Shown here: positions 1-8,483 of the stretch, one piece after another | Numbering within the stretch: the first letter of the stretch is position 1 | How the letters are laid out: each line of letters starts with the position of its first letter | DNA from: CAWJLE01 sp963843645 | GTDB taxonomy: Bacteria > Chloroflexota > Anaerolineae > DAOTYC01 | Direction: 5' to 3' | Length of the DNA stretch: 64,000 bases | Assembly (NCBI GenBank): GCA_963843645.1 | Contig: CAWJLE010000008.1 | Span: 1-64,000, forward strand | Notes under the pieces: generated by a model | The model's database searches: none | The model's input: only the letters and a program-made list of their open reading frames with translations | What the model was told of the DNA's origin: nothing | Translations under genes and position numbers: made by a program

Positions 1-704
1 GATGGTACGAACGGAGGACATCGCCTTCCTCATCATGCCGGAATGCACCTCCGGCGATGTCTGGACGCGTCCAAGGGCGCTCTCGTCGTGGATGTGATCG
101 TTTCGGGCAAGCCAGCCCACTCCACGCTGCCGCACCTGGGCCGCAACGCGTTCGAGGAGTGCTGCCGGTGGCGGAGGAGCTGGTCGAGCTGCGCCGGACC
201 GTGGAGAGACGTGGAGCCGGTTTGCGGTAGAGGACCCGCGCGCGGCCTTCTCGACGCTGGCCATTGGGGGTGAAGGCGGCGGTGGAGAGAAGTTCAACAT
301 CATTCCCGGCCGGTACCACTTCACCGTCGGACCGTCGCCCCATCCCGGAGGAATCGCCGGACGAGGTGCGCGCCGAGCTTTTCGCCGTCCGCGATCGCAT
401 GCGTGCGCGGGGCATCGACGTGGAGTTCGAGACCTGGTTGGAGGCGAGCCCGTCGCTGACGGAGCCTGAGCACCCCGGCTGTCGCACGCTCGCCCAGACG
501 CTGGGTCAAGTCACCGGGCGCGAGCCGCGTTTCCTGCTCTGCCCCGGCTTTCTGGACATCCGGCACTTCAATGCGCGGGGCGTGCCGACCGTCGCCTGCG
601 GCCCCGGACGGCTGGAGGTCGCCCACGGACCGGAAGAGCACGTGAGCGAGAAAGACCTGCTCGATTACGTACAGGCCCTGGCCCTCACCATGCTGCGCTT
701 CTGA
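1..704 (+). CDS. M20-family metallopeptidase/amidohydrolase, C-terminal part, frameshifted
   Basis: The 5' part lies outside the window. Joined frames give the dimerisation-domain signature of M20 peptidases (KGALVVDVIVSGKPAHST at about 70-130, then a stretch reading GGEKFNIIPGRYHFTVDRR at about 280-340) and a C-terminal block VACGPGRLEVAHGPEEHV, where the His-Pro-x-E type metal-site motif of the family sits. The product would be a zinc hydrolase of the ArgE/DapE/carboxypeptidase G2 type cleaving an N-acyl or peptide bond; the substrate cannot be told. The reading frame changes at least four times (about 65, 155, 270 and 330), so it is either a decaying gene or, more likely here, an error-rich stretch. 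Only the last 120 residues are continuous. Confidence 0.7.
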
Positions 705-714
705 GCGCCCGAAC

Positions 715-1267
715 TCACTCCGCGAGTGTGTCCCGCAGGCGCCGCTCCTGCTCGGCCCGCCGATAAGCGCGCGCGAACTGGATGTAGTGCAGCGCCGTCT
801 GCCGGATGCGCTCCGCCTGGTCGGGACCCACCGTCCGCACGACTTTGCCGGGCACGCCCAGGACGAGCGAATTCGGTGGGATGATCGTCCCTGGGGTCAC
901 GATGGCCCCCGCGCCGATGATGCTGTTCTCGCCGATGTCGGCCTTGTCGAGAACCGTGGCGCGCGTTGCGATCATCACGTTATCGCCCAGGCTCGCCGCG
1001 TGCACGATGGCGCCATGGCTGATCGTCACCCCGTTGCCGATGATCACCGGCTGGTCGTGAGATCCGTGGATGATCGCTCCGTCCTGCACGTTGCTGCGCT
1101 GCCCGATGGTCACTCGCATGACGTCGCCGCGAATGATCGCCCCAAACCAGACGCTCGGAATCCGCGCCGATGCTCACATCGCCGATGATCGTCGCCGTCT
1201 CGGCAATGAACACAGTGGGGTGAATCAGCTCTGGATGGAAGCTGCAGTCGAAATGATCGCTGGCCAC
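715..1267 (-). CDS. Gamma-carbonic anhydrase-like hexapeptide-repeat protein, one frameshift
   Basis: Left-handed beta-helix protein of the YrdA/PaaY/CamH type. Hexapeptide repeats run through the whole protein (for example IGNGVTISHGAIVHAASLGD), and three His residues lie in the places used for the metal site in gamma-carbonic anhydrases (IIHGSH, SHG, IVH). The frame changes once near 1162: removing one base from the run after GADS restores SVWFGAIIRGDVMRV, the usual family sequence. Start ATG at 1267 (MASDHF). Whether it hydrates CO2 or acts as a CoA-linked or ferripyochelin-binding-like protein cannot be decided; many members are inactive in assays. It is transcribed in the same direction as secF but lies downstream of the secF terminator. 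Confidence 0.85.
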
Positions 1268-1304
1268 TTTGGATCTCCCTCATTTGATCGCGAAACCACA
1301 GTAC

Positions 1305-1346
1305 CGAAACAATAGAAACGGGGCAGAGAGACACACCCCTGCCCCG
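1305..1346 (-). terminator. Rho-independent terminator after secF
   Basis: Perfect 8-bp stem (CGGGGCAG/CTGCCCCG, 1319-1326 with 1339-1346) followed on the minus strand by a T-rich run (TTTCTATTGTTT). It lies just past the secF stop codon. Confidence 0.75.
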
Positions 1347-1371
1347 CTGTAAACAGCCGCCTGATGCGTGG

Positions 1372-2319
1372 CTACGCCGTGGCGCGAGCCTTGCCGCCGC
1401 CAAACGTCCGGCGGAAGAACTTGCCGATTTCGTCGTTCTGCCACACCACCAGCATGGGCGAGGCGTTGAAAATGGACGAGTACATGGCGCTGAACATACT
1501 GTAGAGCAGGACCGTCACGAAGTGGCTGATCGTGCCGCCGCCGAACAGAAGCATCGTCACGAGCACGAAGACCACGGTCAGCTGGGTGACGACCGACCGG
1601 TGCAGGGTCTCCAGCACGCTGCGGTTGACGACGGTCTCGTACGACTCGCCGCGGTGCTTGGGCACGTTCTCGCGGATGCGGTCGAACACCACGATGGTAT
1701 CGTGCACCGAGAAGCCTACCATCGTGAGCAGCGCTGTTAAGAACAGCGAGTCCGCCTCCCAGCCAAATAGTATCCCCAGAATCGAGAAGATGCCGAACGA
1801 TACGAAGACGTCGTGCGTCATGGCGATGATCGCGCAGACGCCGAAGCGGACCGGATTCGGCACGCGCCGGAAGGCGTACCAGATGAAGATCAAGATTATC
1901 ACCGAGGCGGCGACCACGGCGATGGCCGCGCTGTTGGTCACCTCGCGCCCAATGGCCGGACCCACGCTGTCGAACTGCAGCTCAGTGACCTTTCCGAACT
2001 TGCTGGCCAGATCGCTCTCGACCGACTGTCGAATCTCCGGCGTGACGGCCTTGGTGCGAATGAGAACCGTCTGGTTGTCGCCGGTGTTCTGCACCGCGGC
2101 ATCGGTCAGGCCATGATTGGCAAAGATGGCGCGCACTTCCGGCAGATCCGCCGGCTTCTCGAAACGAAGCTCCCACGAGCTTCCGCCGGTGAAGTCGATT
2201 CCCAACCGCACGGGTGTCCCGAAGGTGAGCGTCGAGTAGATCATGGCGATGATGCCGGGAATGATGATCAACAGAGAAAACGCGAAATAGTAATACCGCT
2301 TGCCGATTATGTCGTACAT
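1372..2319 (-). CDS. secF: Protein translocase subunit SecF
   Basis: Accessory membrane subunit of the Sec translocase that, with SecD, uses the proton-motive force to pull exported proteins out. 315 residues with the SecF plan: one N-terminal membrane helix (residues about 9-32), an extracytoplasmic domain starting at the GIDFTGGSSWELRF signature, then five C-terminal helices containing the MTHDVF and FSVHDTIVVFDRIREN motifs typical of SecF/RND proteins. It follows secD by 92 bp on the same strand and shares its promoter. Complete; the start at 2319 (MYDIIGKRYYYF) fits the family. Confidence 0.95.
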   Translation of the reverse strand: MYDIIGKRYYYFAFSLLIIIPGIIAMIYSTLTFGTPVRLGIDFTGGSSWELRFEKPADLPEVRAIFANHGLTDAAVQNTGDNQTVLIRTKAVTPEIRQSVESDLASKFGKVTELQFDSVGPAIGREVTNSAAIAVVAASVIILIFIWYAFRRVPNPVRFGVCAIIAMTHDVFVSFGIFSILGILFGWEADSLFLTALLTMVGFSVHDTIVVFDRIRENVPKHRGESYETVVNRSVLETLHRSVVTQLTVVFVLVTMLLFGGGTISHFVTVLLYSMFSAMYSSIFNASPMLVVWQNDEIGKFFRRTFGGGKARATA

Positions 2320-2411
2320 GTAACCTCCTCGCCTGGGTTACCGAATCGTGATCGAAATACACTACTCAAGGACGGCCGACGCTTGCTGCGCAAGATCCGG
2401 CTCAACCGCCG

Positions 2412-3983
2412 TCAGTCAGCGCCCATTAGCCAGTGATTGTTGTGTATCTTCTCACCGACCAGGTCGAACATCGCCCGCAGGAAGGTCCTGGTCACCACGA
2501 TCGCGGTGAACATACTGATGATGACACCAAGGAACAGTGTGATCGCGAAGCCCTTCACGGTGCTGGCGCCAAACGTATTGGCGAACCAGTAGAGGACCAC
2601 GCAGTTCAGCAGCACCGACAGGTTGGAGTCGCGAATCGAAGTCCAGGCGCGATCGAAACCGTAGTCCACCGCCGCAAGCATGGAGCGTCCGCTGCGCAGC
2701 TCCTCCTTCATACGCTCGAAGATCAGCACATTCGCATCGACGGCCATACCTGTCGACATGATGAAGCCGGTGATGCCTGGTAACGTCAGGGTTATCGGAG
2801 CGAAGAACGGCGCCGAAAAGGTGGGAACACCCCACTTGTACACGGCGAAGTTGACCAGCCCGTAGACGATCAGGGCCATGGCCGCCAGCACGCCGGGCAC
2901 GCGATAGTAGGCAATCATGAAAAACAGGAGGACGATGATCGCGATCGTGCCGGCCGTGATGCTGCGGGCGATCGAGTCCTGGCCGAGGGTCGCGCCCACC
3001 GTGCGGATCGTGTCCACGCGCAGCGGCACCGGCAGAGCGCCGTAGCGCAGCTGAACGGCCACGGCTCGTGCCTGATCCAGCGTGAACCGCCCGGTGATCA
3101 CACCGCTTCCGTCGGGGATCGCGCTCTGAATCACCGGCGCGGAGATGACCTTCTTGTCCAGGACGATGGCCAGGACCTTGCCGATGTGCGACGCAGTGTA
3201 GTTCGCGAAGATCTTTGCTCCGGCGGGTTTCAGCTTGAAGCGGATCTCCGGGTTGCCGAGTTGGTCGATGCCGACGTCGGCGGTTTCCAGGTCACGGCCG
3301 GTCATGACCGTCGTGTAGACCGGGCCGGTCGGCGTGACGGGGGCGGTCGACGTGACAGGAGCCGTACCTGTAATGGGTGCTGCGCTGGTGATGGGCGCCG
3401 CGCCGGTCACGGGAGCCGTCGGGCTGACGGGCGTCGCCGCGCCGATGGCGGGCGTCTGGGTCACGGGCGCCGTGGGGGTAATCGACTCAGTTCCGGTGAG
3501 AGGAGTGGTGTTGGTGAGGGTCTGGGTTCCGCTGATCGGCTCGCCGTACGTCGTCCGCACGACCGTGCCCTCCGGCAGATTCTGGCTGTCGGCGTCGATG
3601 AACTCCAGCAGACCGGTCTGCCGGAGTGTGGCGATGGCCTCTTCAGGATTCTTGATGCCGGGCAGCTCGACGACGATGCGCCGGTCGCCTTGGCGCTGAA
3701 CGACGGGTTCCGTCACACCGAGGGCATTGACGCGGTTTTCCACGATGGTCCGGGCGGTGTCCATGGCTCCGGCGGGCAGGGCCTCGCTGGCCGGGACATC
3801 AGCTTCCAGCAGCACCTGCAGTCCGCCCTGGAGGTCCAAGCCCTGCCTCACTTCGATTGGCTTGTTGATTTGCGCCGAGCCAATGCTGAAATGCAGGCCG
3901 GGGTTGCCAGGCAAATCTATCCAGATGGCAATGACAACCAGGACCGCAATGCCGATCAGATAATTCAGATTTCGTCCTTTCAA
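2412..3983 (-). CDS. secD: Protein translocase subunit SecD with Pro/Thr-rich insertion
   Basis: First gene of the secDF unit. N-terminal membrane helix (residues about 8-24), the RQGLDLQGGLQVLLEAD signature near residue 46, a P1 head domain, then five helices with GMAVDANVLIFERMKEE near the C-terminus, all typical of SecD. Length 523. Unusual: residues about 151-225 are a low-complexity stretch of repeated [S/T]-A-P-[V/I]-T units placed inside the extracytoplasmic P1 domain, just before TTVMTGRDLETADV where normal SecD sequence resumes. This looks like a flexible, export-side linker and is not part of the core fold. A near-consensus promoter lies upstream. Confidence 0.95.
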   Translation of the reverse strand: MKGRNLNYLIGIAVLVVIAIWIDLPGNPGLHFSIGSAQINKPIEVRQGLDLQGGLQVLLEADVPASEALPAGAMDTARTIVENRVNALGVTEPVVQRQGDRRIVVELPGIKNPEEAIATLRQTGLLEFIDADSQNLPEGTVVRTTYGEPISGTQTLTNTTPLTGTESITPTAPVTQTPAIGAATPVSPTAPVTGAAPITSAAPITGTAPVTSTAPVTPTGPVYTTVMTGRDLETADVGIDQLGNPEIRFKLKPAGAKIFANYTASHIGKVLAIVLDKKVISAPVIQSAIPDGSGVITGRFTLDQARAVAVQLRYGALPVPLRVDTIRTVGATLGQDSIARSITAGTIAIIVLLFFMIAYYRVPGVLAAMALIVYGLVNFAVYKWGVPTFSAPFFAPITLTLPGITGFIMSTGMAVDANVLIFERMKEELRSGRSMLAAVDYGFDRAWTSIRDSNLSVLLNCVVLYWFANTFGASTVKGFAITLFLGVIISMFTAIVVTRTFLRAMFDLVGEKIHNNHWLMGAD

Positions 3984-4121
3984 GTACCCTCTCCTCCTGT
4001 CCGCACCGAAATGACGGTTCTATACTGGGCCCGACAACAATATGGCCGGTGCCCAGTGGGCGACCTGCTGTGGAACCTCGCGGAACAGTTCCTCATCTGG
4101 AATAACTGGAATAACCGCGCG

Positions 4122-4150
4122 ATTATAACCCATAGCCCGTAATCTGTCAA
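4122..4150 (-). promoter_or_regulatory. Sigma-70 type promoter of secDF
   Basis: On the minus strand TTGACA (4150-4145), 17-bp spacer, TATAAT (4127-4122): both hexamers match consensus exactly. It lies about 140 bp upstream of the secD start. Confidence 0.85.
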
Positions 4151-4211
4151 GAGTTTTCAGTCGATTATACCATGGAACAAAATGGCGGACAATTCCCACA
4201 CATAATCTGGA

Positions 4212-4397
4212 TGTATACGGGATTATGGGCGAGACCGCGTCCTGACTTATGTCATTCTGAGGAGCGCCGTTCAGCGACGAAGAATCTCGCGCGCGAGATC
4301 GGTCAACCTCACTTGCAGGCAAGATTCTTCGTCGCTGAACGGCGCTCCTCAGAATGACATAAGTCAGGACGCGGTCTCGCCCATAATCCCGTATACA
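4212..4397. repeat. Long palindromic repeat with perfect 75-bp arms
   Basis: This fills the 4142-4437 gap between secD and the EamA gene. Arms 4213-4287 and 4322-4396 are perfect reverse complements; the loop is 34 nt. The arms carry the motif GTCATTCTGAGGAGCG and a GACGAAGAATCT core, and a related GTCACCCTGAGG motif recurs near 47.2-47.5 kb and 54.1 kb. No coding potential is supported. Confidence 0.95.
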
Positions 4398-4437
4398 CCC
4401 ACAAATCTGGGTTGCGTTCCAGGCGAGACCGGCAAAC

Positions 4438-5292
4438 CTACAGCAGGACCAGAGCCAGTCCCAACAGCGTAATCACGATCCCGACCACGGAATTGGGCGT
4501 GGGCACCTGCCCCAACAGCGCCGCACCCAGCAGGACGCCGCCCGTCACCTCTTGCGTGGCGATCAGGTTCACGTACGTCGCGTGCGTCCGGCGGATCGCG
4601 GCATTGTACAGAGTATGCCCTACCGCTAACGGGACCACGCCGACCCAGATGAGGGCCAGTATCTGCCGCACGCCATAGCCCGCCGCGTTGAAGGTCGCCG
4701 CCGCGGGCAGGATCAGCCACAACGCCGCCACACTGTAGACCCCCAGAGTATAGCTCACCAGAGGGTAAGTGTTTCGCTGCGAGCGCCCCATCACCGAGTA
4801 GACCCCGAAGGCGATCGCGGCCACCAGCGCCAGCGCATCGCCGATCATCATGCGCTGCGTCAGCGCCGGCTCGAAACCGACGAGGACCGCGATGCCCACG
4901 ATGGCCACGGCGATCCCGGCGTACTTGCGGCGCGGGATGTGCTCGTTGAGGAACCACGCCGAGAACAACGTCACGAACACCGGCGCCGTGTAGGTCACCG
5001 TGAGGGCGTGCGCCAGCGAGGTGAAGTTGATCGCCGCGACGAAGGTCAGGAAGTGCAGCGCCGTGACCAATCCAAACAAGAGGAACTTCTTCGCGTCAGC
5101 CCGGGTATAGTTCAGAGGCTGCCGGCGGCCCAGCGCGACCAACAACATGGCCACGGCTGCAATCGCCATACGCCCCGCCGACTTCTCGTACGCGGTCAAC
5201 GGCTCGGCCCAGATCAGGGCCACCGGCGCCGTGGCAAAGCAGCACACAGCGGCAGCCGCGAGCCACAGGCTCCGTCGCTCGTCAGATCTCAT
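4438..5292 (-). CDS. EamA/DMT-superfamily transporter
   Basis: 284 residues organised as two EamA repeats of about five membrane helices each (first LWLAAAAVCCFATAPVALIW; second repeat from about residue 150, with an inner loop containing GRSQRNTYPLVSY). Members export or exchange small metabolites such as amino acids or nucleotide sugars; substrate cannot be read from sequence. It is the last gene of a short minus-strand series, 12 bp after the DUF5343 gene, so the two may be co-transcribed. Complete, no internal frame change. Confidence 0.88.
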   Translation of the reverse strand: MRSDERRSLWLAAAAVCCFATAPVALIWAEPLTAYEKSAGRMAIAAVAMLLVALGRRQPLNYTRADAKKFLLFGLVTALHFLTFVAAINFTSLAHALTVTYTAPVFVTLFSAWFLNEHIPRRKYAGIAVAIVGIAVLVGFEPALTQRMMIGDALALVAAIAFGVYSVMGRSQRNTYPLVSYTLGVYSVAALWLILPAAATFNAAGYGVRQILALIWVGVVPLAVGHTLYNAAIRRTHATYVNLIATQEVTGGVLLGAALLGQVPTPNSVVGIVITLLGLALVLL

Positions 5293-5304
5293 GCCATGCT
5301 CGAG

Positions 5305-5916
5305 TTATTCCAGCAGGTTCCGCCGCAGCGCCGCAAACAGCGCGTCGTAGACGGCCGGATCGTCGGTCACGGGCAGCTGCAACTGCACCGTCAGGTTCAC
5401 CGCCACGCCGCGCCCCGGCGGATCCGCCCCGTCCGCGGGCGGCGGTACGGGCGTTGCGTTGGGCGGCGTCGCCGCTGCCGCCGTCCCGGAGAGCGGCGCC
5501 CGATCGAAGTCGGCCAGCTTGCACAGCGTGCGGAAGGTGCGAATCATGTACCCCACGGTCGACGGCGCCATCTTCGACTGGGAGTGGAAGATCGACTTCA
5601 ACTCCTCGTCCTCTTTGTGGTGGGCGTCCGGATACGCCTCGAAGAGATCCGCGTAAACCTCCCGTACGGCCTGCGCCATGACCTGCGTGGCGACGGCCTT
5701 GTTTCGGTACGATTGCCAGCGTTTGGTCGGCGCCTCGGAGAGGCTGACGAAGCCGAGCGTCTTCAGGATGTGCGCCAGCGAGCGCAGATCCGAACCGTGA
5801 AAATTGAACCCCTCCAGAAACTTGGAGCTCATTCGCTGCGGCACCGCAGCGCCCTGGATGGCTTCGAAGCACCGGCGGACGCTGGATGCGTTGGTGCAAT
5901 ATGGGAACTCGGCCAT
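5305..5916 (-). CDS. DUF5343-family protein
   Basis: 203 residues. The N-terminal about 150 residues match my memory of the DUF5343 family (FPYCTNASSVRRCFEAIQ and KTLGFVSLSEAPTKRWQSYR, a winged-helix-like pattern, then STVGYMIRTFRTLCKLADF). A Pro/Ala-rich linker leads to a short C-terminal tail that may carry an additional module (VNLTVQLQLPVTDDPAVYDALF). Function unknown; members are often near mobile or defence genes in other genomes, but nothing in the immediate context here suggests that. Start ATG preceded by GGGGGTG. Confidence 0.75.
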   Translation of the reverse strand: MAEFPYCTNASSVRRCFEAIQGAAVPQRMSSKFLEGFNFHGSDLRSLAHILKTLGFVSLSEAPTKRWQSYRNKAVATQVMAQAVREVYADLFEAYPDAHHKEDEELKSIFHSQSKMAPSTVGYMIRTFRTLCKLADFDRAPLSGTAAAATPPNATPVPPPADGADPPGRGVAVNLTVQLQLPVTDDPAVYDALFAALRRNLLE

Positions 5917-5939
5917 CGCACACCCCCGTCGTGGTTAAA

Positions 5940-6045
5940 CAGCTCGCTGCGCCCCAGATGAACGCAGATGAAACGTGGATCGATTGGCGGTCCATTCGTA
6001 TCTGCGTTTGTCCGTGTTCATCTGCGGTTACTCTTGACCACCTGT
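5940..6045. repeat. Intergenic repeat of the ATCTGCGTT/CATCTGCGGTTA type
   Basis: The short gap between the DUF5343 and HD genes carries AACGCAGATGAA and TTCATCTGCGGTTAC facing motifs. The same motifs occur at 14940-15050. These look like one dispersed intergenic repeat; nothing else is seen in the gap. Confidence 0.55.
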
Positions 6046-6057
6046 GACGGTCCGGCC

Positions 6058-6669
6058 TCAGGCCCCCTGGGCCAGCCGGCCGTCCAGCCCCAGCTCCGGC
6101 GCGATACCCTTCAGCGCGTCGAGCACGATCTGGATGTGCTCGTTCAGCTCCACGCCCAGCTCCGCGGCGCCGTGCTCGATCTCTTCCCGGTTGACGGCGG
6201 CCGCGAACGCGCGGTCCTTCCACTTCTTCCGGACGGACTTGACTTCGACGTCCGCGATGTTCTTCGACGGGCGCACGTAGGCCACGGCCTGGATCAGCCC
6301 GGTCAGCTCGTCCACGGCGAACAGCGCCTTCTCCATGCGCGTCTCAGGCTTTACCCCGCTGTACGTCGCGTGCGAGAGCACCGCCCGCACGAAATCCTCG
6401 GGGTAACCTCGCGCGCGCAGGATCGCCGCACCGGCGAAGCAGTGCTTCTCATCCTGCGGCGTGTCGGGGTCCATGCTGGGATAGCGCTCGTAGTCGAAAT
6501 CGTGAACCAGCCCCAGCGCGCCCCAGGTCTCTTCGTCCTCACCGTAGTGCCGGGCGTAGGCGCGCATGGCCGCTTCCACCGCCAGCATGTGGTGGATCAG
6601 GCTTTCGCTCTGCGTGTACTCGGTGACCAGCTTCCAAACCTCGTCTCGTTTAACGTCCACTTTCAACAC
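6058..6669 (-). CDS. HD-domain phosphohydrolase
   Basis: 203 residues with the HD metal-binding pattern: HHMLAVEAA near residue 25, the HD doublet in LGLVHDFDYERYP near residue 51, HCFAGAAIL, VLSHATYSG, and the distal Asp in FAVDELTGL. This is the arrangement of small stand-alone HD hydrolases that act on nucleotides or phosphate esters; the substrate is unknown. It follows the GyrI-like gene by 9 bp, which suggests co-transcription. Complete. Confidence 0.85.
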   Translation of the reverse strand: MLKVDVKRDEVWKLVTEYTQSESLIHHMLAVEAAMRAYARHYGEDEETWGALGLVHDFDYERYPSMDPDTPQDEKHCFAGAAILRARGYPEDFVRAVLSHATYSGVKPETRMEKALFAVDELTGLIQAVAYVRPSKNIADVEVKSVRKKWKDRAFAAAVNREEIEHGAAELGVELNEHIQIVLDALKGIAPELGLDGRLAQGA

Positions 6670-6678
6670 TCCACCTTC

Positions 6679-7293
6679 TTAGGATTGAGCCATCGGCTGC
6701 CGAACGATCGTCTTCAGCTTGTCCGGAGCGGTCCGGCGAGGATCGCCCAGGTATATTTCGTGGTGCTTGCCCGCCGAACAGCACCCGTTTTCCACGATGT
6801 ACTGATGCAACCGGGCGATGGTCGGACCCTCGGCCGCCCACGGGCCGATGTGCAGGATCTGCGCCGCCAGGCCTTCGTGAAAGCTCTCCAGCCGCAGTTT
6901 CGATGCGGCGGGCACGCTCTTTTTGGCGGCCACGCGCTCCACCGCCTCCGCGACCAGCGCCTGGGTCACGCACTCCGGCTGCAAGATCATCATCGTCCAG
7001 TACCAGTCGCCCTTCCGCTCCAGGGTGAAGGCGCTGGGATCGTCCGCCCACCACAGGCCCTCCAGCGGCATCACCGGATAGTCGATCTCCATCTCGCCCT
7101 TCTTGAGCGCGAACTTCAGGTTGTAGGCCACGCCGTACAGCGCTTCGACCGCCTGCACGTACTCGGGGGCGGTGTTGGGATCCCCGGCGCCGTCGATCAT
7201 CAGGAAATTAAAGGGCGGCACGTCGACTGTGGCGGCCTCTTTGGCCGATGGGTTGTAGAATGACTTGAGCTCTTTCTTCAGGTCGAGTTTCAC
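6679..7293 (-). CDS. GyrI-like small-molecule-binding domain protein
   Basis: 204 residues. The start (KKELKSFYNPSAKEAATVDVPPFNFLMIDGAGDP) is typical of stand-alone GyrI-like (SOUL/GyrI fold) proteins, and the domain contains ALYGVAYNLKFALKK and a C-terminal HHEIYLGDPRRTAPDKLKT block usual for this family. Such proteins bind or hydrolyse small cyclic or hydrophobic compounds; none has an assured role here. It sits in a minus-strand series DUF1648 - GyrI-like - HD. Confidence 0.85.
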   Translation of the reverse strand: MKLDLKKELKSFYNPSAKEAATVDVPPFNFLMIDGAGDPNTAPEYVQAVEALYGVAYNLKFALKKGEMEIDYPVMPLEGLWWADDPSAFTLERKGDWYWTMMILQPECVTQALVAEAVERVAAKKSVPAASKLRLESFHEGLAAQILHIGPWAAEGPTIARLHQYIVENGCCSAGKHHEIYLGDPRRTAPDKLKTIVRQPMAQS

Positions 7294-7308
7294 GGTCCGG
7301 TCCCCCTC

Positions 7309-7848
7309 TCAGCGCGCCCGATAGGCTCGCACGAAGTAAATCGCCGTCGTCAACGCGATGACGCCCAAGAACACCGGCGTAAAGCCCGCGCCCAGGCCTG
7401 AGGACTTCCCCAGCGCGACCTGGATCGTCTCCCATTCCAGGTATGCCAGCAGCGCGACGATCTCCGCCTTCAGCGCGGTCAGCAGCGTTCGGGCCAACAC
7501 GTATTGCACTGCGGCGTTCTGCTCGGTGATCGGCCACGGATAGTTGAACGTCTGCGGGAAACGGTTGGTGATCGTCAGCAGCAGAGACAGGCCGGCGGCA
7601 ACCCCCGGGAAGAGCCACAGGATCTGCTTGCCGCCCCAGGCGTCCGGCCGGCCGCTCACCCCGAAATGCTGCGGCACGCGGTCCGGCAATTCCGACCACG
7701 CCCACGCCAGCATCACGAAGATCGACGCCAATCCAATGGCCGCGACCCATTCCAGCGACACTTCGAACGGCGTGCGCGGTACGTTCGGCACAGGTCGCCG
7801 GCTCCTGGCCAGCAACTTACGCCTCCACCATGATTTGAACCCAGCCAT
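7309..7848 (-). CDS. DUF1648-type membrane protein
   Basis: 179 residues. Four predicted membrane helices; between the first and second lies LPDRVPQHFGVSGRPDAWG, the DUF1648 motif also found at the N-terminus of SdpI-type immunity/permease proteins. The rest of an SdpI is absent. Function unknown. It is the first gene of the set reading down to 6058 and has its own promoter. Confidence 0.8.
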   Translation of the reverse strand: MAGFKSWWRRKLLARSRRPVPNVPRTPFEVSLEWVAAIGLASIFVMLAWAWSELPDRVPQHFGVSGRPDAWGGKQILWLFPGVAAGLSLLLTITNRFPQTFNYPWPITEQNAAVQYVLARTLLTALKAEIVALLAYLEWETIQVALGKSSGLGAGFTPVFLGVIALTTAIYFVRAYRAR

Positions 7849-7909
7849 CGGGCAGATACCTCAGGAACCACGAAACGGATCGGCGTGAGGAACGACTCAT
7901 CCGGCCCAT

Positions 7910-7939
7910 ATGATACACCATCTGGCGTCCAATTGACAA
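7910..7939 (-). promoter_or_regulatory. Sigma-70 type promoter of the DUF1648-GyrI-HD set
   Basis: Minus strand TTGTCA (7939-7934), 18-bp spacer, TATCAT (7915-7910), about 60 bp upstream of the start codon. Confidence 0.6.
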
Positions 7940-8044
7940 CCAGGCCGCGTGTATCCCGGGTTTTGGGCGAGATCGTGGCCGAGACTTCCAGCATTCTGAT
8001 TTGGGCCGGCCCGGTGGCCGGACTTATGTCACCCTACGTGCGGC

Positions 8045-8314
8045 CGGGCAGGCGAATCAGGGCGATTGCATTAAAATTGTTGCGCTCGTCCCGGCGATTG
8101 GAAATCGCGGCTATGGGCGGCAAAGCCTGCCTCCGCAGGCTAAAAACGAGGGCAAAGCGACTTGAAAACGCGATCCCTGGTAACGAAGTGGCCACGCCTA
8201 CCAATTTGGTCGTGGTGGTTAGCCTGCGGAGGCAGGCTTTGCCGCCCATAGCCGCGATTTCCAATCGCCGGGACGAGCGCAACAATTTTAACGCAATCGC
8301 CCGGGCAGGCGAAT
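8045..8314. mobile_element. MITE-like palindromic element with 13-bp flanking direct repeat
   Basis: Arms 8060-8142 and 8220-8302 (83 bp) are reverse complements with a single mismatch; the spacer is 77 nt. The palindrome is flanked by a 13-bp direct repeat, cgggcaggcgaat, at 8045-8057 and 8302-8314, as a target duplication would leave. It has no transposase. Its right edge touches the -35 box of the following promoter. The open frames running through it are not credible genes. Confidence 0.8.
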
Positions 8315-8342
8315 TGACATCCCTGCACCTCTATGCTACGAT
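8314..8342 (+). promoter_or_regulatory. Sigma-70 type promoter of the YprB-like gene
   Basis: TTGACA (8314-8319), 17-bp spacer, TACGAT (8337-8342). It lies about 140 bp before the GTG start at 8484; the palindromic element ends immediately upstream of its -35 box. The 8343-8483 leader shows nothing else I recognise. Confidence 0.75.
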
Positions 8343-8483
8343 GGCGCTGCGACGGCCTGATCGCCGTCGCCTTCACCCTGTCCGTGCCGCGTTTCCAGCG
8401 AATAGCTCTGCGGACGGAATCTGGGTTTTTGGGAGGGGCGCCACCCGTGGGCGCTCCTCCACTTCCTCGACAGGGAGCGAGGC

